Source: Cereibacter azotoformans (GTDB lineage: Bacteria; Pseudomonadota; Alphaproteobacteria; Rhodobacterales; Rhodobacteraceae). Taken from it: a DNA stretch of 64,000 bases. This document shows, piece by piece, positions 25,738 to 38,200 of the stretch. The notes under the pieces were generated by a model. That model ran no database searches, was not told where the DNA came from, and worked only from the letters and a program-made list of their open reading frames with translations. Each line of letters starts with the position of its first letter. The first letter of the stretch is position 1. The DNA is taken from assembly GCA_017599285.1 (NCBI GenBank), contig JAGFXX010000001.1:2356001-2420000 (forward strand), in the 5' to 3' direction. Both the position numbers and the translations under genes were made by a program.

Positions 25738-26907
25738 TCAGACCCGTTCCAGCGCCAGCGCGATCCCCTGCCCGCCGCCGATGCACATGGTGACAAGCGC
25801 GCGACGCCCGCCGGTGCGGTGCAGCTCGTGCAGCGCCTTCACCGTGATGATCGCCCCCGTGGCGCCGACCGGATGGCCGAGCGCGATGGCGCCACCGTTC
25901 GGATTGACCTTCGCCGGATCGAAGTCGAGCGCGCGGCTCACCGCCAGCGCCTGCGCGGCAAAGGCCTCGTTCGACTCGATCACGTCGAAGTCCGCGACCG
26001 AGAGGCCCGTGCGTGCGCAGAGCGCCTGCACCGCCGGGATCGGCCCCAGCCCCATCACCTCGGGATCGACGCCCGCATGGGCATAGCCGATGAGCCGGCC
26101 GAGCGGACGCGCGCCGGGCACCGCCCCCTCGCGCGCCAGCACCAGCGCGCCGGCTCCGTCGTTGATGCCGCTCGCATTGCCGGCCGTCACGGTGCCGCCC
26201 TTCTGGAAGGCGGGGCGCAGACCCGCCAGCGCCTCGGCCGTGGTGGCCTTGGGATGTTCGTCCCGCGCGAAGGAAACCGGCCCCTTGCGGGAGGCGATCT
26301 CCACCGGGGCGATCTGGCCGTCAAACCGCCCCTCCTCCTGCGCGCGCGCGGCACGGGTCTGGCTTTCCAGCGCGAAGGCGTCCTGATCCTCGCGGCTGAT
26401 GCCGTGCCGCTCGGCCACGATCTCGGCGGTGATGCCCATGTGGCCGGTGCCGAAGGGGCAGTTCAGCGCCCCCGTCATCATGTCGAGCGCGCGCGTGTCG
26501 CCCATCTTCTGTCCCCAGCGGGCCGAGGCCAGCACGTAGGGCGCGCGGCTCATCGATTCCGCCCCGCCCGCCAGCGCCACCTCGGCATCGCCCAGCATCA
26601 GCGCCTGCATGGCCGAGACGATGGCCTGCACGCCCGAGCCGCAGAGCCGGTTCACGTTCATTGCCGGCACGCCCGAGGGGATGCCCGCCTGCATCGCCGC
26701 CACGCGCGAGAGATACATGTCGCGCGGCTCGGTGTTGATCACATGGCCGAAGACCACATGGCCGACGCGGTCCGGCTCGACCCCCGCGCGCTCCAGCGCG
26801 GCGCGGGTGACGGTGGTGGCCAGATCGCCCGGCGGCACGGCGGCGAGCGCGCCGCCGAAGCCGCCGATGGCGGTCCGCACGGCGGAGAGGATGAGGATGT
26901 CGGACAT
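25738..26907 (-). CDS. Acetyl-CoA C-acetyltransferase (thiolase)
   Basis: Predicted 389-residue degradative/biosynthetic thiolase joining or splitting acyl-CoA units. The acyl-accepting Cys is in NRLCGSGVQA, the conserved His in GGAIALGHPVGATGA and the second catalytic Cys in MCIGGGQG. Length and motifs fit PhaA/AtoB/BktB-type enzymes. No phaB reductase or CoA-transferase lies next to it, so the pathway cannot be fixed. It is convergent with pbpC, nine bases apart. Confidence 0.93.
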   Translation of the reverse strand: MSDILILSAVRTAIGGFGGALAAVPPGDLATTVTRAALERAGVEPDRVGHVVFGHVINTEPRDMYLSRVAAMQAGIPSGVPAMNVNRLCGSGVQAIVSAMQALMLGDAEVALAGGAESMSRAPYVLASARWGQKMGDTRALDMMTGALNCPFGTGHMGITAEIVAERHGISREDQDAFALESQTRAARAQEEGRFDGQIAPVEIASRKGPVSFARDEHPKATTAEALAGLRPAFQKGGTVTAGNASGINDGAGALVLAREGAVPGARPLGRLIGYAHAGVDPEVMGLGPIPAVQALCARTGLSVADFDVIESNEAFAAQALAVSRALDFDPAKVNPNGGAIALGHPVGATGAIITVKALHELHRTGGRRALVTMCIGGGQGIALALERV

Positions 26908-26989
26908 GGCGCGGCCTTTCTCTCTGTTCGAGGCACAGCTTACCGTCCCGTCGGCGGGCCGCTGCCGTGACGTTGCGTTCCGCGAAAGG

Positions 26990-27721
26990 TCAGGCGATCG
27001 GGATGCGCCCGTCGGGGCCGAGTTGCCAGACGGAATGGCCCTCGATCACCACCGCCGAGAGGGGGCCGCCATAGGCCGCCCCGCTGTCGAGGTTCAAGCG
27101 GTTCCCGTAGTGGGTCACGGCGTCAATGGCCGTGTGCCCGTGCACGACGAGGAATCCGTGATCGCGCGTGTCCGACAGGAAGGGCTCGCGGATCCAGACC
27201 AGATCGGTCTCATCCTGACTGGCGAGCGCAACACCCGGCCGGATGCCGGCATGGACGAACAGCGCCTCGCCGCGACGATACTGGACCGGAAGCGCCTCGA
27301 TGAAGGCCACATGCTCGGGCGGCACGAGGGCGAGGGCCTCCTCATGCACCGGGCCGAGCGGGCGGTCGGCGGCGTGGTGGACACCGTAGGACTCCAGCGT
27401 CGGCCCGCCGCCAAGCCGGGGATGCAGCCACGACAGCTCGCGCCGGAGGCCCGGATCGTGGTGGGTCAGGTCGCGCATGAAGCCCGCGAACATCCGGTCG
27501 TGGTTGCCCTTCAGCACCACCCAGTTCTCGCCCTGCTCGATTCCCTGCCGGAGAAATTCCACGACACCGCGGCTGTCGGGGCCCCGGTCCACCAGATCGC
27601 CGATATGGACGACAGGCGCCTCGTCGTCCCCGGTCTGGCGCCGGTCCGCGGCGATCCGGTCGTGGATCTCCTGCAGAAGCGACAGATGTCCGTGGATGTC
27701 GCCGATGGCGTAGCTTCGCAT
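26990..27721 (-). CDS. PPP-family metallophosphoesterase
   Basis: Predicted 243-residue soluble phosphatase. The di-metal motifs of the PPP superfamily are all present in order: GDIHGH near the N-terminus, GDLVDRGPDS, KGNHDRM, and VVHGHTAIDAV near the end. It may act on phosphoproteins or on dinucleoside polyphosphates; sequence alone does not decide. ATG at 27721 was chosen because the motif starts within six residues, while the longer frame overlaps the serA terminator. Confidence 0.85.
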   Translation of the reverse strand: MRSYAIGDIHGHLSLLQEIHDRIAADRRQTGDDEAPVVHIGDLVDRGPDSRGVVEFLRQGIEQGENWVVLKGNHDRMFAGFMRDLTHHDPGLRRELSWLHPRLGGGPTLESYGVHHAADRPLGPVHEEALALVPPEHVAFIEALPVQYRRGEALFVHAGIRPGVALASQDETDLVWIREPFLSDTRDHGFLVVHGHTAIDAVTHYGNRLNLDSGAAYGGPLSAVVIEGHSVWQLGPDGRIPIA

Positions 27722-27743
27722 CTGGGTCCTTCCAAAATGATAC

Positions 27744-27768
27744 GGAGGCCCGGCCAAGCCGGACCTCC
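27744..27768 (-). terminator. serA terminator
   Basis: On the minus strand GGAGGTCCGGC, loop TTG, GCCGGGCCTCC (one G-U pair) followed within six bases by ATTTT. It lies 50 bases after the serA stop and before the phosphatase start. Confidence 0.75.
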
Positions 27769-27817
27769 GCACCATATGCGCCCCCGCCGGAAACCGGAAG
27801 GGCAGCCGGACGCCCGG

Positions 27818-29413
27818 TCAGGCGACGTCGAACTCGAGCGGCTTGACCTGCTGGAACATGCCGGTCGATTCGAGCGTCTCGACGACCTTCGGATCAATGG
27901 CCTGATCGAGGTAGAGGATCGCGATGGCCTCTTGCCCGACCGAGGTCCGGCCAAGGGTGAAGTTCGCGATGTTCACGCCGTTCTTGCCCATCGTCATGCC
28001 GAGAAGGCCGATGATGCCCGGCACGTCCTCGTTCGTGGTATAGAGCATGTGGCGGCCAACCTCGGCGTCGATGTTGATGCCCTTGATCTGGATGAAGCGC
28101 GGCTTGCCGTCCGAGAAGCAGGTGCCCGCGACCGACCGCTCGCGCTTGTCGGTCACCACGGTCAGCTTGATGTAGGCGTCGAAGCTGCCCGATTTCTCCT
28201 GAGTGGTCGTCGAGATCTGGATGCCGCGCTCTTTCGCGACGACCGGCGCCGAGACGAGGTTCACGTCGGGGTTCGTGGCTTTCATGATGCCGGCGATGGT
28301 GGCGCAGTTCAGCGCGGCGAGGTTCATCTCGCCCACGGCGCCGTCATAGAGCACGTTGATCGCCTTGATCGGCTCGTCGGTCATCTGGCCCACGAAGGCG
28401 CCAAGGTGACCGGCAAGCTTCACCCACGGCCCCATGACCGCGGCCTCTTCCGCCGTCACCGAGGGCATGTTCAGCGCGTTCTGCACCGCGCCGGTCAGCA
28501 GGAAGTCCGACATCTGCTCGGCGACCTGCAGGGCCACGTTCTCCTGCGCCTCGGTGGTGGAGGCGCCGAGGTGCGGGGTCACGACGACGTTCGGCAGGCC
28601 GAACAGCGGGCTCTCGGTGGCCGGCTCCACCTCGAAGACGTCGAAGGCGGCGCCCGCGACATGGCCGGACTTCAGCGCCTCGGCCAGCGCGGCCTCATCG
28701 ACCAGACCGCCGCGGGCGCAGTTGATGATCCGCACGCCCTTCTTCGTCTTGGCGATGTTCTCGGCCGAGAGGATGTTGCGGGTCTTGTCGGTCAGCGGCA
28801 CATGCAGCGTGATGAAATCGGCCTTGGCCAGAAGCTCGTCCAGTTCGACCTTGATGACGCCCAGCTGCTTCGCGCGCTCTTCCGACAGGAAGGGATCGTA
28901 GGCCACGACCTTCATGTGAAGCCCGACCGCGCGGTTGCAGACGATGCCGCCGATGTTGCCCGCGCCGATCACGCCGAGGGTCTTGTTGAAGACCTCGACA
29001 CCCATGAAGCGCGACTTCTCCCACTTGCCGGCGTGGGTCGAGACGTTGGCCTCGGGCAGTTGCCGCGCCACGGCGAACATCATCGCGATGGCGTGCTCGG
29101 CGGTGGTGATCGAGTTGCCGAACGGCGTGTTCATCACGATCACGCCCTTGCGCGAGGCGGCCGGGATGTCGACGTTGTCGACGCCGATGCCGGCGCGGCC
29201 GATCACCTTCAGGTTGGTGGCGGCTTCCAGCAGCTTCTCGGTCACCTTGGTGGCCGAGCGGATGGCGAGACCGTCATACTGGCCGATGATCTCGGCCAGC
29301 TTTTCCTTATCCTTGCCGAGTTTCGGCATGTAGTCGACCTCGACGCCACGGTCGCGGAAGATCTGGACAGCGGTTTCGGAGAGTTCGTCGGAAACGAGAA
29401 CGCGGGGGGCCAT
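27818..29413 (-). CDS. serA: D-3-phosphoglycerate dehydrogenase
   Basis: Predicted 531-residue first enzyme of serine synthesis, oxidising 3-phosphoglycerate with NAD. The NAD-binding fold is in TLGVIGAGNIGGIVCNRA, preceded by GRAGIGVDNVDIPAA, and the catalytic Arg/Glu/His set lies around INCARGGLVDEAAL and VVTPHLGASTTEAQ. A C-terminal extension (intervening domain plus ACT, GIIGLLGMTMGKNGVNIANF) makes this the long, type 1 form. ATG at 29413 is preferred to 29422 because AGGA lies eight bases before it. Downstream of serC in one operon. Confidence 0.96.
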   Translation of the reverse strand: MAPRVLVSDELSETAVQIFRDRGVEVDYMPKLGKDKEKLAEIIGQYDGLAIRSATKVTEKLLEAATNLKVIGRAGIGVDNVDIPAASRKGVIVMNTPFGNSITTAEHAIAMMFAVARQLPEANVSTHAGKWEKSRFMGVEVFNKTLGVIGAGNIGGIVCNRAVGLHMKVVAYDPFLSEERAKQLGVIKVELDELLAKADFITLHVPLTDKTRNILSAENIAKTKKGVRIINCARGGLVDEAALAEALKSGHVAGAAFDVFEVEPATESPLFGLPNVVVTPHLGASTTEAQENVALQVAEQMSDFLLTGAVQNALNMPSVTAEEAAVMGPWVKLAGHLGAFVGQMTDEPIKAINVLYDGAVGEMNLAALNCATIAGIMKATNPDVNLVSAPVVAKERGIQISTTTQEKSGSFDAYIKLTVVTDKRERSVAGTCFSDGKPRFIQIKGINIDAEVGRHMLYTTNEDVPGIIGLLGMTMGKNGVNIANFTLGRTSVGQEAIAILYLDQAIDPKVVETLESTGMFQQVKPLEFDVA

Positions 29414-29443
29414 GTCGGGCATCCTGTGGAATGGGGAAACGTT

Positions 29444-29463
29444 GGCGGGGGCTGTCCCCCGCC
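29444..29463 (-). terminator. serC-serA intergenic stem-loop
   Basis: GGCGGGGG, loop ACAG, CCCCCGCC on the minus strand: a perfect 8-bp stem between serC and serA, without a good T-run. It may attenuate or process the operon mRNA instead of ending it. Confidence 0.5.
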
Positions 29464-29487
29464 TTTGTCATGTCTGGAGAAGGTGGC

Positions 29488-30645
<1,158 letters not shown>

Positions 30646-30696
30646 AGTATCCTTCCAGATAGATGCCTCTCGTTGGGGAGAGGTGTCCCGCCGCCG

Positions 30697-30725
30697 CCAT
30701 TACGCCTCGCCGGGCTCTGGCGCAA
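30697..30725 (-). promoter_or_regulatory. Candidate serC promoter
   Basis: TTGCGC, 17 bases, TAATGG on the minus strand, about 50 bases upstream of serC. It lies in the 139-base region shared with divergent serB. A short stem, CCTCTC-GTTGG-GGAGAGG, lies in the serC leader at 30666-30683. Confidence 0.45.
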
Positions 30726-30784
30726 GGAAAAGAATTGCCCTAGAGCGGCGTTCGACCTCGTGAAAGCGACCTTGGGAGAGTGCG

Positions 30785-31660
30785 ATGTTCGTTGCCGTCC
30801 TCATGACCGATCCGACCTCTCCGGGCCTCGAGCGCGCCACCGTCGAGTCGCTGCGCAACGCCTGGGGCGGAGGCGATGCGCGCTGGTTGCAACCGGGGGT
30901 GGCGGCGGAATTTCCCGTGTCTGCAATGCCTTCGAACCTTTGGCAGGTCTGGGAGGATCTGCAGGCGCTGAAGGTGGATCTGGCCGTGGTTCCCGCCGAG
31001 GGCCGGCGCAAGAAGCTGCTTCTGGCGGACATGGATTCGACCATGATCCGTCAGGAATGCATCGACGAGCTGGCCGACGAGGCGGGCGTTGGCGAATATG
31101 TCGCAGGCATCACCCGGCGCGCGATGAACGGCGAGCTGAACTTCGAAACCGCGCTGCGCGAACGGGTGGGGCTGCTGAAGGGCCTGCCGGCCTCGGTGAT
31201 CGACCGGGTGCTCGAGACGCGGATCCATTACATGCCCGGCGGCCGGGCGCTGGTGCAGACGATGAAGGCCAACGGCGGACGCGCGGCGCTCGTCTCGGGC
31301 GGCTTCACCGCCTTTACCGCGAAGGTCGCCGCGGGCCTCGGCTTTGACGAGCATCGCGCCAACATCCTCCATGTCGCGGATGGCGCGCTCACCGGCACGG
31401 TGGCCGAGCCCATCCTTGGCCGGGAGGCGAAGCTCGCGGCGCTCGAGGAGATCACCGCCCGCATGGGGATCGGGGTCGAGGCGGCCATGGCGGTGGGCGA
31501 CGGGGCGAACGATCTGGGCATGCTCAAGCGGGCGGGCGCGGGCGTGGCGCTGCACGCGAAGCCCGTGGTGGCGGCCGAGTGCGACATCCGCATCAACCAC
31601 GGCGACCTGACCGCGCTGCTCTTCGTGCAGGGCTACGCCGAGGACGAGTTCCGCACCTGA
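30785..31660 (+). CDS. serB: Phosphoserine phosphatase
   Basis: Predicted 291-residue HAD-type phosphatase releasing serine from phosphoserine. The nucleophile motif is LLADMDSTMIRQECIDELA, motif II is LVSGGFTAFT, and motif III/IV is MAVGDGANDLGMLKRAG. A short N-terminal extension of about 75 residues precedes the catalytic core, as in proteobacterial SerB. Divergent from serC-serA. Confidence 0.95.
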   Translation: MFVAVLMTDPTSPGLERATVESLRNAWGGGDARWLQPGVAAEFPVSAMPSNLWQVWEDLQALKVDLAVVPAEGRRKKLLLADMDSTMIRQECIDELADEAGVGEYVAGITRRAMNGELNFETALRERVGLLKGLPASVIDRVLETRIHYMPGGRALVQTMKANGGRAALVSGGFTAFTAKVAAGLGFDEHRANILHVADGALTGTVAEPILGREAKLAALEEITARMGIGVEAAMAVGDGANDLGMLKRAGAGVALHAKPVVAAECDIRINHGDLTALLFVQGYAEDEFRT

Positions 31661-31700
31661 CCGGCGCGGCCGGCCCCGCCCTGCGCCCGGCCGGCCGGGG

Positions 31701-32777
31701 CTAGGCCCCCCACTCCGCCGATTGCATCTCGCGCAGGCGGCTCGCTGTGCGCTCGAACTCAAAGACGCCTTCGCCTTCGATATAGAGACGCTCGGGCTCA
31801 TCCGCGGCGGAGGCGATCAGGCGCACCCGCGCCTCGTAGAGCGCGTCGATCAGGGTCACGAACCGCTTGGCCTCATTGTAATTTTCCGCAGACAGCCGCG
31901 GAATGTCCTCGAGGATCAGCACCCGGCAGGCCTCGGCGATCGCGAGGAAATCGGCCGGTCCCAGCGGGCGGGCGCAGAGGTCCCAGAAGGTCGCCCGCCC
32001 CACGCCATTCGCGAAGCATGGAATCTCGACCGTCCGGCCATTGACCGGAAGGCGCAGCGGATGGCCGCGGTCGCCGCCCGTGAGATCGGTCCAGATGCGG
32101 GAGATCTCACCCTGCGCACGGCTTGCCGGATGGAAGAAGACCTGCGCCCCCTGCAGCCGGTGCTGGCGGTAGTCCGTCGGGCTTTCCAGCTCGACCACCT
32201 TCATCCGCTCGCGCAGGAGGTCGATGAAGGGCAGGAAGACCTGCCGGTTGAGGCCGTTCTCGTAAAGATCCTCGGGCGGCCGGTTCGAGGTGGTCACGAT
32301 CACCACGCCCTGATCGAACAGCTTCTGGAACAGGCGCCCGACGATCATCGCGTCGGTGATGTCGGTGATCTGCATCTCGTCGAAGGCCAGAAGCCGGACC
32401 TCGCCGGCCACCCGGTCGGCCACCGGCTGCAGCGCATCCTCGACCCCCTTCTTGCGGGCCTCGTGCATGCCCTGCTGCACCTCCTGCATGAAGGCGTGGA
32501 AATGCACGCGGCGCTTCGCCGGGATGTCCACGGCATCGGCGAAGAGGTCCATCAGCATCGACTTGCCCCGCCCGACCCCGCCCCAGAGATAGAGCCCCTT
32601 CGGCAGCTCTTCCTTCGCTGCAAAGAGGCCGAAGAGGCCCCGCTTGCGTTCGGGATGGGCCTCAATCCACTGCCGGATGTGCTCGAGATCCGGCAGGACG
32701 GCGTGCTGCGCGGGATCGGCCCGCAGATCCTCGGCATCGACGCGGGCTTCGTAGATTTCGGTCAGGGTCTGGCGCAT
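31701..32777 (-). CDS. zapE: Cell division protein ZapE (AFG1-family ATPase)
   Basis: Predicted 358-residue AAA-type ATPase. Walker A is GVGRGKSMLMD, Walker B LLAFDEMQITD, and sensor-1 appears in VTTSNRPPEDLYENGLNR, the AFG1/ZapE signature. In E. coli ZapE modulates the division ring under stress; mitochondrial homologues assist membrane proteostasis. ATG at 32777 was chosen over an in-frame start 45 bases upstream because the family begins MRQTLTEIYEA-like. Confidence 0.9.
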   Translation of the reverse strand: MRQTLTEIYEARVDAEDLRADPAQHAVLPDLEHIRQWIEAHPERKRGLFGLFAAKEELPKGLYLWGGVGRGKSMLMDLFADAVDIPAKRRVHFHAFMQEVQQGMHEARKKGVEDALQPVADRVAGEVRLLAFDEMQITDITDAMIVGRLFQKLFDQGVVIVTTSNRPPEDLYENGLNRQVFLPFIDLLRERMKVVELESPTDYRQHRLQGAQVFFHPASRAQGEISRIWTDLTGGDRGHPLRLPVNGRTVEIPCFANGVGRATFWDLCARPLGPADFLAIAEACRVLILEDIPRLSAENYNEAKRFVTLIDALYEARVRLIASAADEPERLYIEGEGVFEFERTASRLREMQSAEWGA

Positions 32778-32861
32778 GGCCTTCCTTAGAACGTCGCCGC
32801 CGCGTGGAAAAGGCGCCCGCACCGTCGGATCAGCCCCGCCCCCGCCTGCGCCGGATCGGCC

Positions 32862-35387
<2,526 letters not shown>

Positions 35388-35810
35388 TCAGGGCAGCGTG
35401 AGGCTGCCATCCTCGGCCAGCGGCCACAGGGGGTTCATCGCCACCTCCCAGACATGACCGTCAGGATCGGCCCAGTAGCCCGAGTAACCACCCCAGAATA
35501 CCTTTTCGGGCCGCTTCAGGGCTGTCGCGCCCGCGGCAAGCGCCGCGTCGAAGGCCGCATCGACCTCGGCTTCGGTCGCGAAGTTCTGTGCCAGCGTCAC
35601 GGCTCCCGTCCCGAGGCCGGCCCCCGGCCGCCCCTGATCGGCCGCAAGCGCAGCGCTTCCGAACAGCGCCAGGGCCGAGCCTTGCAACTGGAAGAAGGCC
35701 ACGTCCTCCTGCGCCCGGTGCTGCTTCCAGCCCAGCCGCTCGTAAAAGGCGACCGAGGCCGCCAGATCGCCCACGCCCAGCGTGATGAGCGTGACGCGCT
35801 GCGGTGTCAT
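35388..35810 (-). CDS. VOC family (glyoxalase-like) protein
   Basis: Predicted 140-residue protein of the vicinal oxygen chelate fold. The N-terminal half has VTLITLGVGDLAASVAFYER, and the C-terminal half ends GYSGYWADPDGHVWEVAMN, where the conserved Glu/His-type metal ligands lie. Substrate unknown; members include glyoxalases, fosfomycin-resistance proteins and dioxygenases. Its ATG overlaps the recF stop (ATGA), so it is coupled to recF though unrelated in function. Confidence 0.85.
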   Translation of the reverse strand: MTPQRVTLITLGVGDLAASVAFYERLGWKQHRAQEDVAFFQLQGSALALFGSAALAADQGRPGAGLGTGAVTLAQNFATEAEVDAAFDAALAAGATALKRPEKVFWGGYSGYWADPDGHVWEVAMNPLWPLAEDGSLTLP

Positions 35811-36898
35811 GGCGACATCTCCCTTGTCTGCGAAAGCCCCTCGGCCTCCGTCACCTCGATCCTCTGCGCCCGCCCCCCGAGCGCGGTGAACAGCTCCGGC
35901 CCCGTGCCGGTCATGTAGGCCTGCGCCCCGAGCGCGCAGATCTCGTCGAACAGGGCCGCCCGTCGCCCCTCATCGAGATGGGCCGCCACCTCGTCGAGCA
36001 GCAGGATCGGCGCCGCCCCCAGATCCTCGGCCAGCGCGCGCCCATTGGCAAGGACCAGCGAGATGAGAAGCGCCTTCTGCTCGCCCGTTGAACATTGCGC
36101 CGCCGGAACGCCTTTGGCCGCATAGATCGCCGTCAGATCGGCGCGGTGCGGCCCCAGCAGCGTCCGCCCCGCCGCCATGTCCCGCCGCCGCCCCTCGGCC
36201 CAGGCCGCGGCCAGATCCTCGGGATCCTCCGAGGCGACCGACAGCACGGCCCGCGGAAAGGCCGTCTCGGCCGCCCCCTGTGCCGCCATCAACCGTGCCA
36301 CCGCCGCCTCCCGATGCGCCCGGATCACCCGCGCGGCCTCGGCCATCCGCCCCTCGAGCGCCGCATGCCAATGGGCATCGGCCACCTGCTCCTTCAGAAG
36401 CCGGTTCCGCTCGCGCATCGCCTTCTCGTAATCGAGCACCGCCTCGGCATGGTCGGGCGCGAAACTCATCGCCACCCGGTCGAGAAACCGCCGCCGTCCC
36501 TCCGCCGCCTCGGTCCAGAGCCGGTCCATGGCGGGCACCAGCCAGACGATGCGCAAGAGCCGCCCCAGCATCACCTGCGTCGCGGCCTTGCCGTCGATGC
36601 GCACCTGCCGCGCCCCGCCGCCCTCGGCCCAGGTCTCGACCTCATGGTCGGAATGGAGCCCCCGCACGGCGGCGGCCACCTTCCATCCCAGCGCCTCGGG
36701 CCGCCGCGCGATCTCGTCGGCCGCCGCGCGCCGCAACCCCCGCCCGGGAGAAAGCAGCGAGATCGCCTCGAGCACGTTCGTCTTGCCCGCCCCATTCGCG
36801 CCCACGAAGGCCACCGGCCGCCCGTCGAACGCCATCCGCGCCGCGCGATGCGAGCGGAAGTGCGAGAGAGCGAGGGATGTGACGGCAAGCCCGCGCAT
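35807..36898 (-). CDS. recF: DNA replication and repair protein RecF
   Basis: Predicted 363-residue SMC-like ATPase that loads RecA at gaps. Walker A is VGANGAGKTNVLEAISLLSP, the signature motif is in CSTGEQKALLISLVLA and Walker B is ILLLDEVAAHLDEGRR. ATG at 36898 has AAGGAGAAGGG directly upstream. The open frame further upstream runs through the palindromic repeat and is not coding. Lies between dnaN and the VOC gene. Confidence 0.94.
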   Translation of the reverse strand: MRGLAVTSLALSHFRSHRAARMAFDGRPVAFVGANGAGKTNVLEAISLLSPGRGLRRAAADEIARRPEALGWKVAAAVRGLHSDHEVETWAEGGGARQVRIDGKAATQVMLGRLLRIVWLVPAMDRLWTEAAEGRRRFLDRVAMSFAPDHAEAVLDYEKAMRERNRLLKEQVADAHWHAALEGRMAEAARVIRAHREAAVARLMAAQGAAETAFPRAVLSVASEDPEDLAAAWAEGRRRDMAAGRTLLGPHRADLTAIYAAKGVPAAQCSTGEQKALLISLVLANGRALAEDLGAAPILLLDEVAAHLDEGRRAALFDEICALGAQAYMTGTGPELFTALGGRAQRIEVTEAEGLSQTREMSP

Positions 36899-36910
36899 CC
36901 CTTCTCCTTT

Positions 36911-36955
36911 CATTCTGGGAAAAATATCCCGGGGGCGCGGGGGCAGCGCCCCCGG
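36911..36955 (+). repeat. Intergenic palindromic element, copy 2
   Basis: CATTCTGGGAAAAATATCC followed by the perfect 10-bp stem CCGGGGGCGC (36929-36938) and GCGCCCCCGG (36946-36955). It sits between the dnaN stop and the recF start. Same leader and GC-rich stem as the copy at 1593-1657. Confidence 0.6.
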
Positions 36956-36965
36956 CTGTCTTCCG

Positions 36966-38084
36966 TCACACGCGCATCGGCATGACGACATAGACCGCCG
37001 ACATGTCGTTGCCTTCCCGCATCAGCGTCGGATCGCCCGACGAGTTGAACAGGAACACGGCGTTCTCCCGGTCCACCTGGCTTGCGATCTCGAGCAGATA
37101 CTTGGCGTTGAAGCCGATCTCCAGCCGCTCGTCGCCATAAGCCACGGCCAGTTCCTCCTCGGCCGCGCCGGAATCAGGCGCATTGACCGACAGAACCAGC
37201 CGATCCTCGTCGAGCGACAGCTTCACCGCCCGCGACCGCTCGGACGAGACGGTGGCCACCCGGTCCACAGCCTTCGCGAACTCCTGCGCATCCACCTCGA
37301 GGCGCCGCGCATTGCCCGTCGGGATCACACGCGAATAGTCGGGAAAGGTGCCGTCGATCACCTTCGAGGTCATGGTGATCTGCGGCGTGGCGAAGCGCAC
37401 CTTGGTCTCCGACACGGAAACCTTGATCTGCGCCTCGTCGTCGTCGAGCAGCTTGCGCAGTTCGTTCACGGTCTTGCGCGGCACGATCACCCCGGCCATG
37501 CCCTCGGCACCCTCGGGCAGCGGGGCGTCGATCCGCGCGAGACGGTGGCCGTCGGTCGCCACGCAGCGCAGCACCGGCCCCTCCTCGCCCGTCGCCACAT
37601 GCATGAAGACGCCGTTGAGGTAATAGCGCGTCTCCTCGGTCGAGATGGCGAACTTCGCCTTGTCAAACAAGCGCCGCAGCACGGGGGCCGGCGCGGTGAA
37701 GTTCGAGCTGTATTCCGAGCTTGCCATCACGGGGAAATCCTCCCGCGGCAGCGTGGCAAGGCTGAAGACCGACCGGCCGGCCGTCACCGTCAGCCGGCCC
37801 GAGGCCGCATCCTCGCTCAGGCCGACCAGCGCGCCGTCCGGCAGCTTGCGGACGATCTCGTGCAGCATGACCGCCGAAACGGTCGTCGCGCCGGGCCGCT
37901 CCACCACCGCGGGCGTCCGGTCCACCACCTCGATGTCGAGGTCGGTGGCGCGGAACGAGACGGTGTCGCCTTCGGCCTCGATCAGCACGTTGGCGAGGAT
38001 CGGAATGGTGTTCCGCCGCTCGACGACCGACTGGGCCTGGCCCACGGCCTTTAGCAGAGCGCCGCGCTCGATACTGATCTTCAT
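36966..38084 (-). CDS. dnaN: DNA polymerase III beta sliding clamp
   Basis: Predicted 372-residue processivity clamp. MKISIERGALLKAVGQAQSV opens the protein; DGHRLARIDAPLP and the terminal VVMPMRV (the hydrophobic clamp-binding end) are family hallmarks. Length is normal. ATG at 38084 was chosen because the clamp fold starts there, whereas the 16-codon extension upstream is not conserved-looking. Confidence 0.97.
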   Translation of the reverse strand: MKISIERGALLKAVGQAQSVVERRNTIPILANVLIEAEGDTVSFRATDLDIEVVDRTPAVVERPGATTVSAVMLHEIVRKLPDGALVGLSEDAASGRLTVTAGRSVFSLATLPREDFPVMASSEYSSNFTAPAPVLRRLFDKAKFAISTEETRYYLNGVFMHVATGEEGPVLRCVATDGHRLARIDAPLPEGAEGMAGVIVPRKTVNELRKLLDDDEAQIKVSVSETKVRFATPQITMTSKVIDGTFPDYSRVIPTGNARRLEVDAQEFAKAVDRVATVSSERSRAVKLSLDEDRLVLSVNAPDSGAAEEELAVAYGDERLEIGFNAKYLLEIASQVDRENAVFLFNSSGDPTLMREGNDMSAVYVVMPMRV

Positions 38085-38153
38085 TCCCTCACCCCTTCTT
38101 GACGCGGACGCCGAAACTGCCCGGTTTCGCACCGAACCTCAAGATTTTTCCCG

Positions 38154-38189
38154 ACTATGGATGGTTCAAGGGGGGCGTCAAGCGCCCCC
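38154..38189 (-). promoter_or_regulatory. Candidate dnaN promoter overlapping dnaA 3' hairpin
   Basis: On the minus strand TTGACG (38176-38181), 16 bases, CATAGT (38154-38159). The -35 overlaps a perfect stem GGGGGCG-CTTGA-CGCCCCC (complement of 38171-38189) that follows the dnaA stop and looks like an incomplete terminator. Confidence 0.4.
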
Positions 38190-38200
38190 GTGGCCACAGA

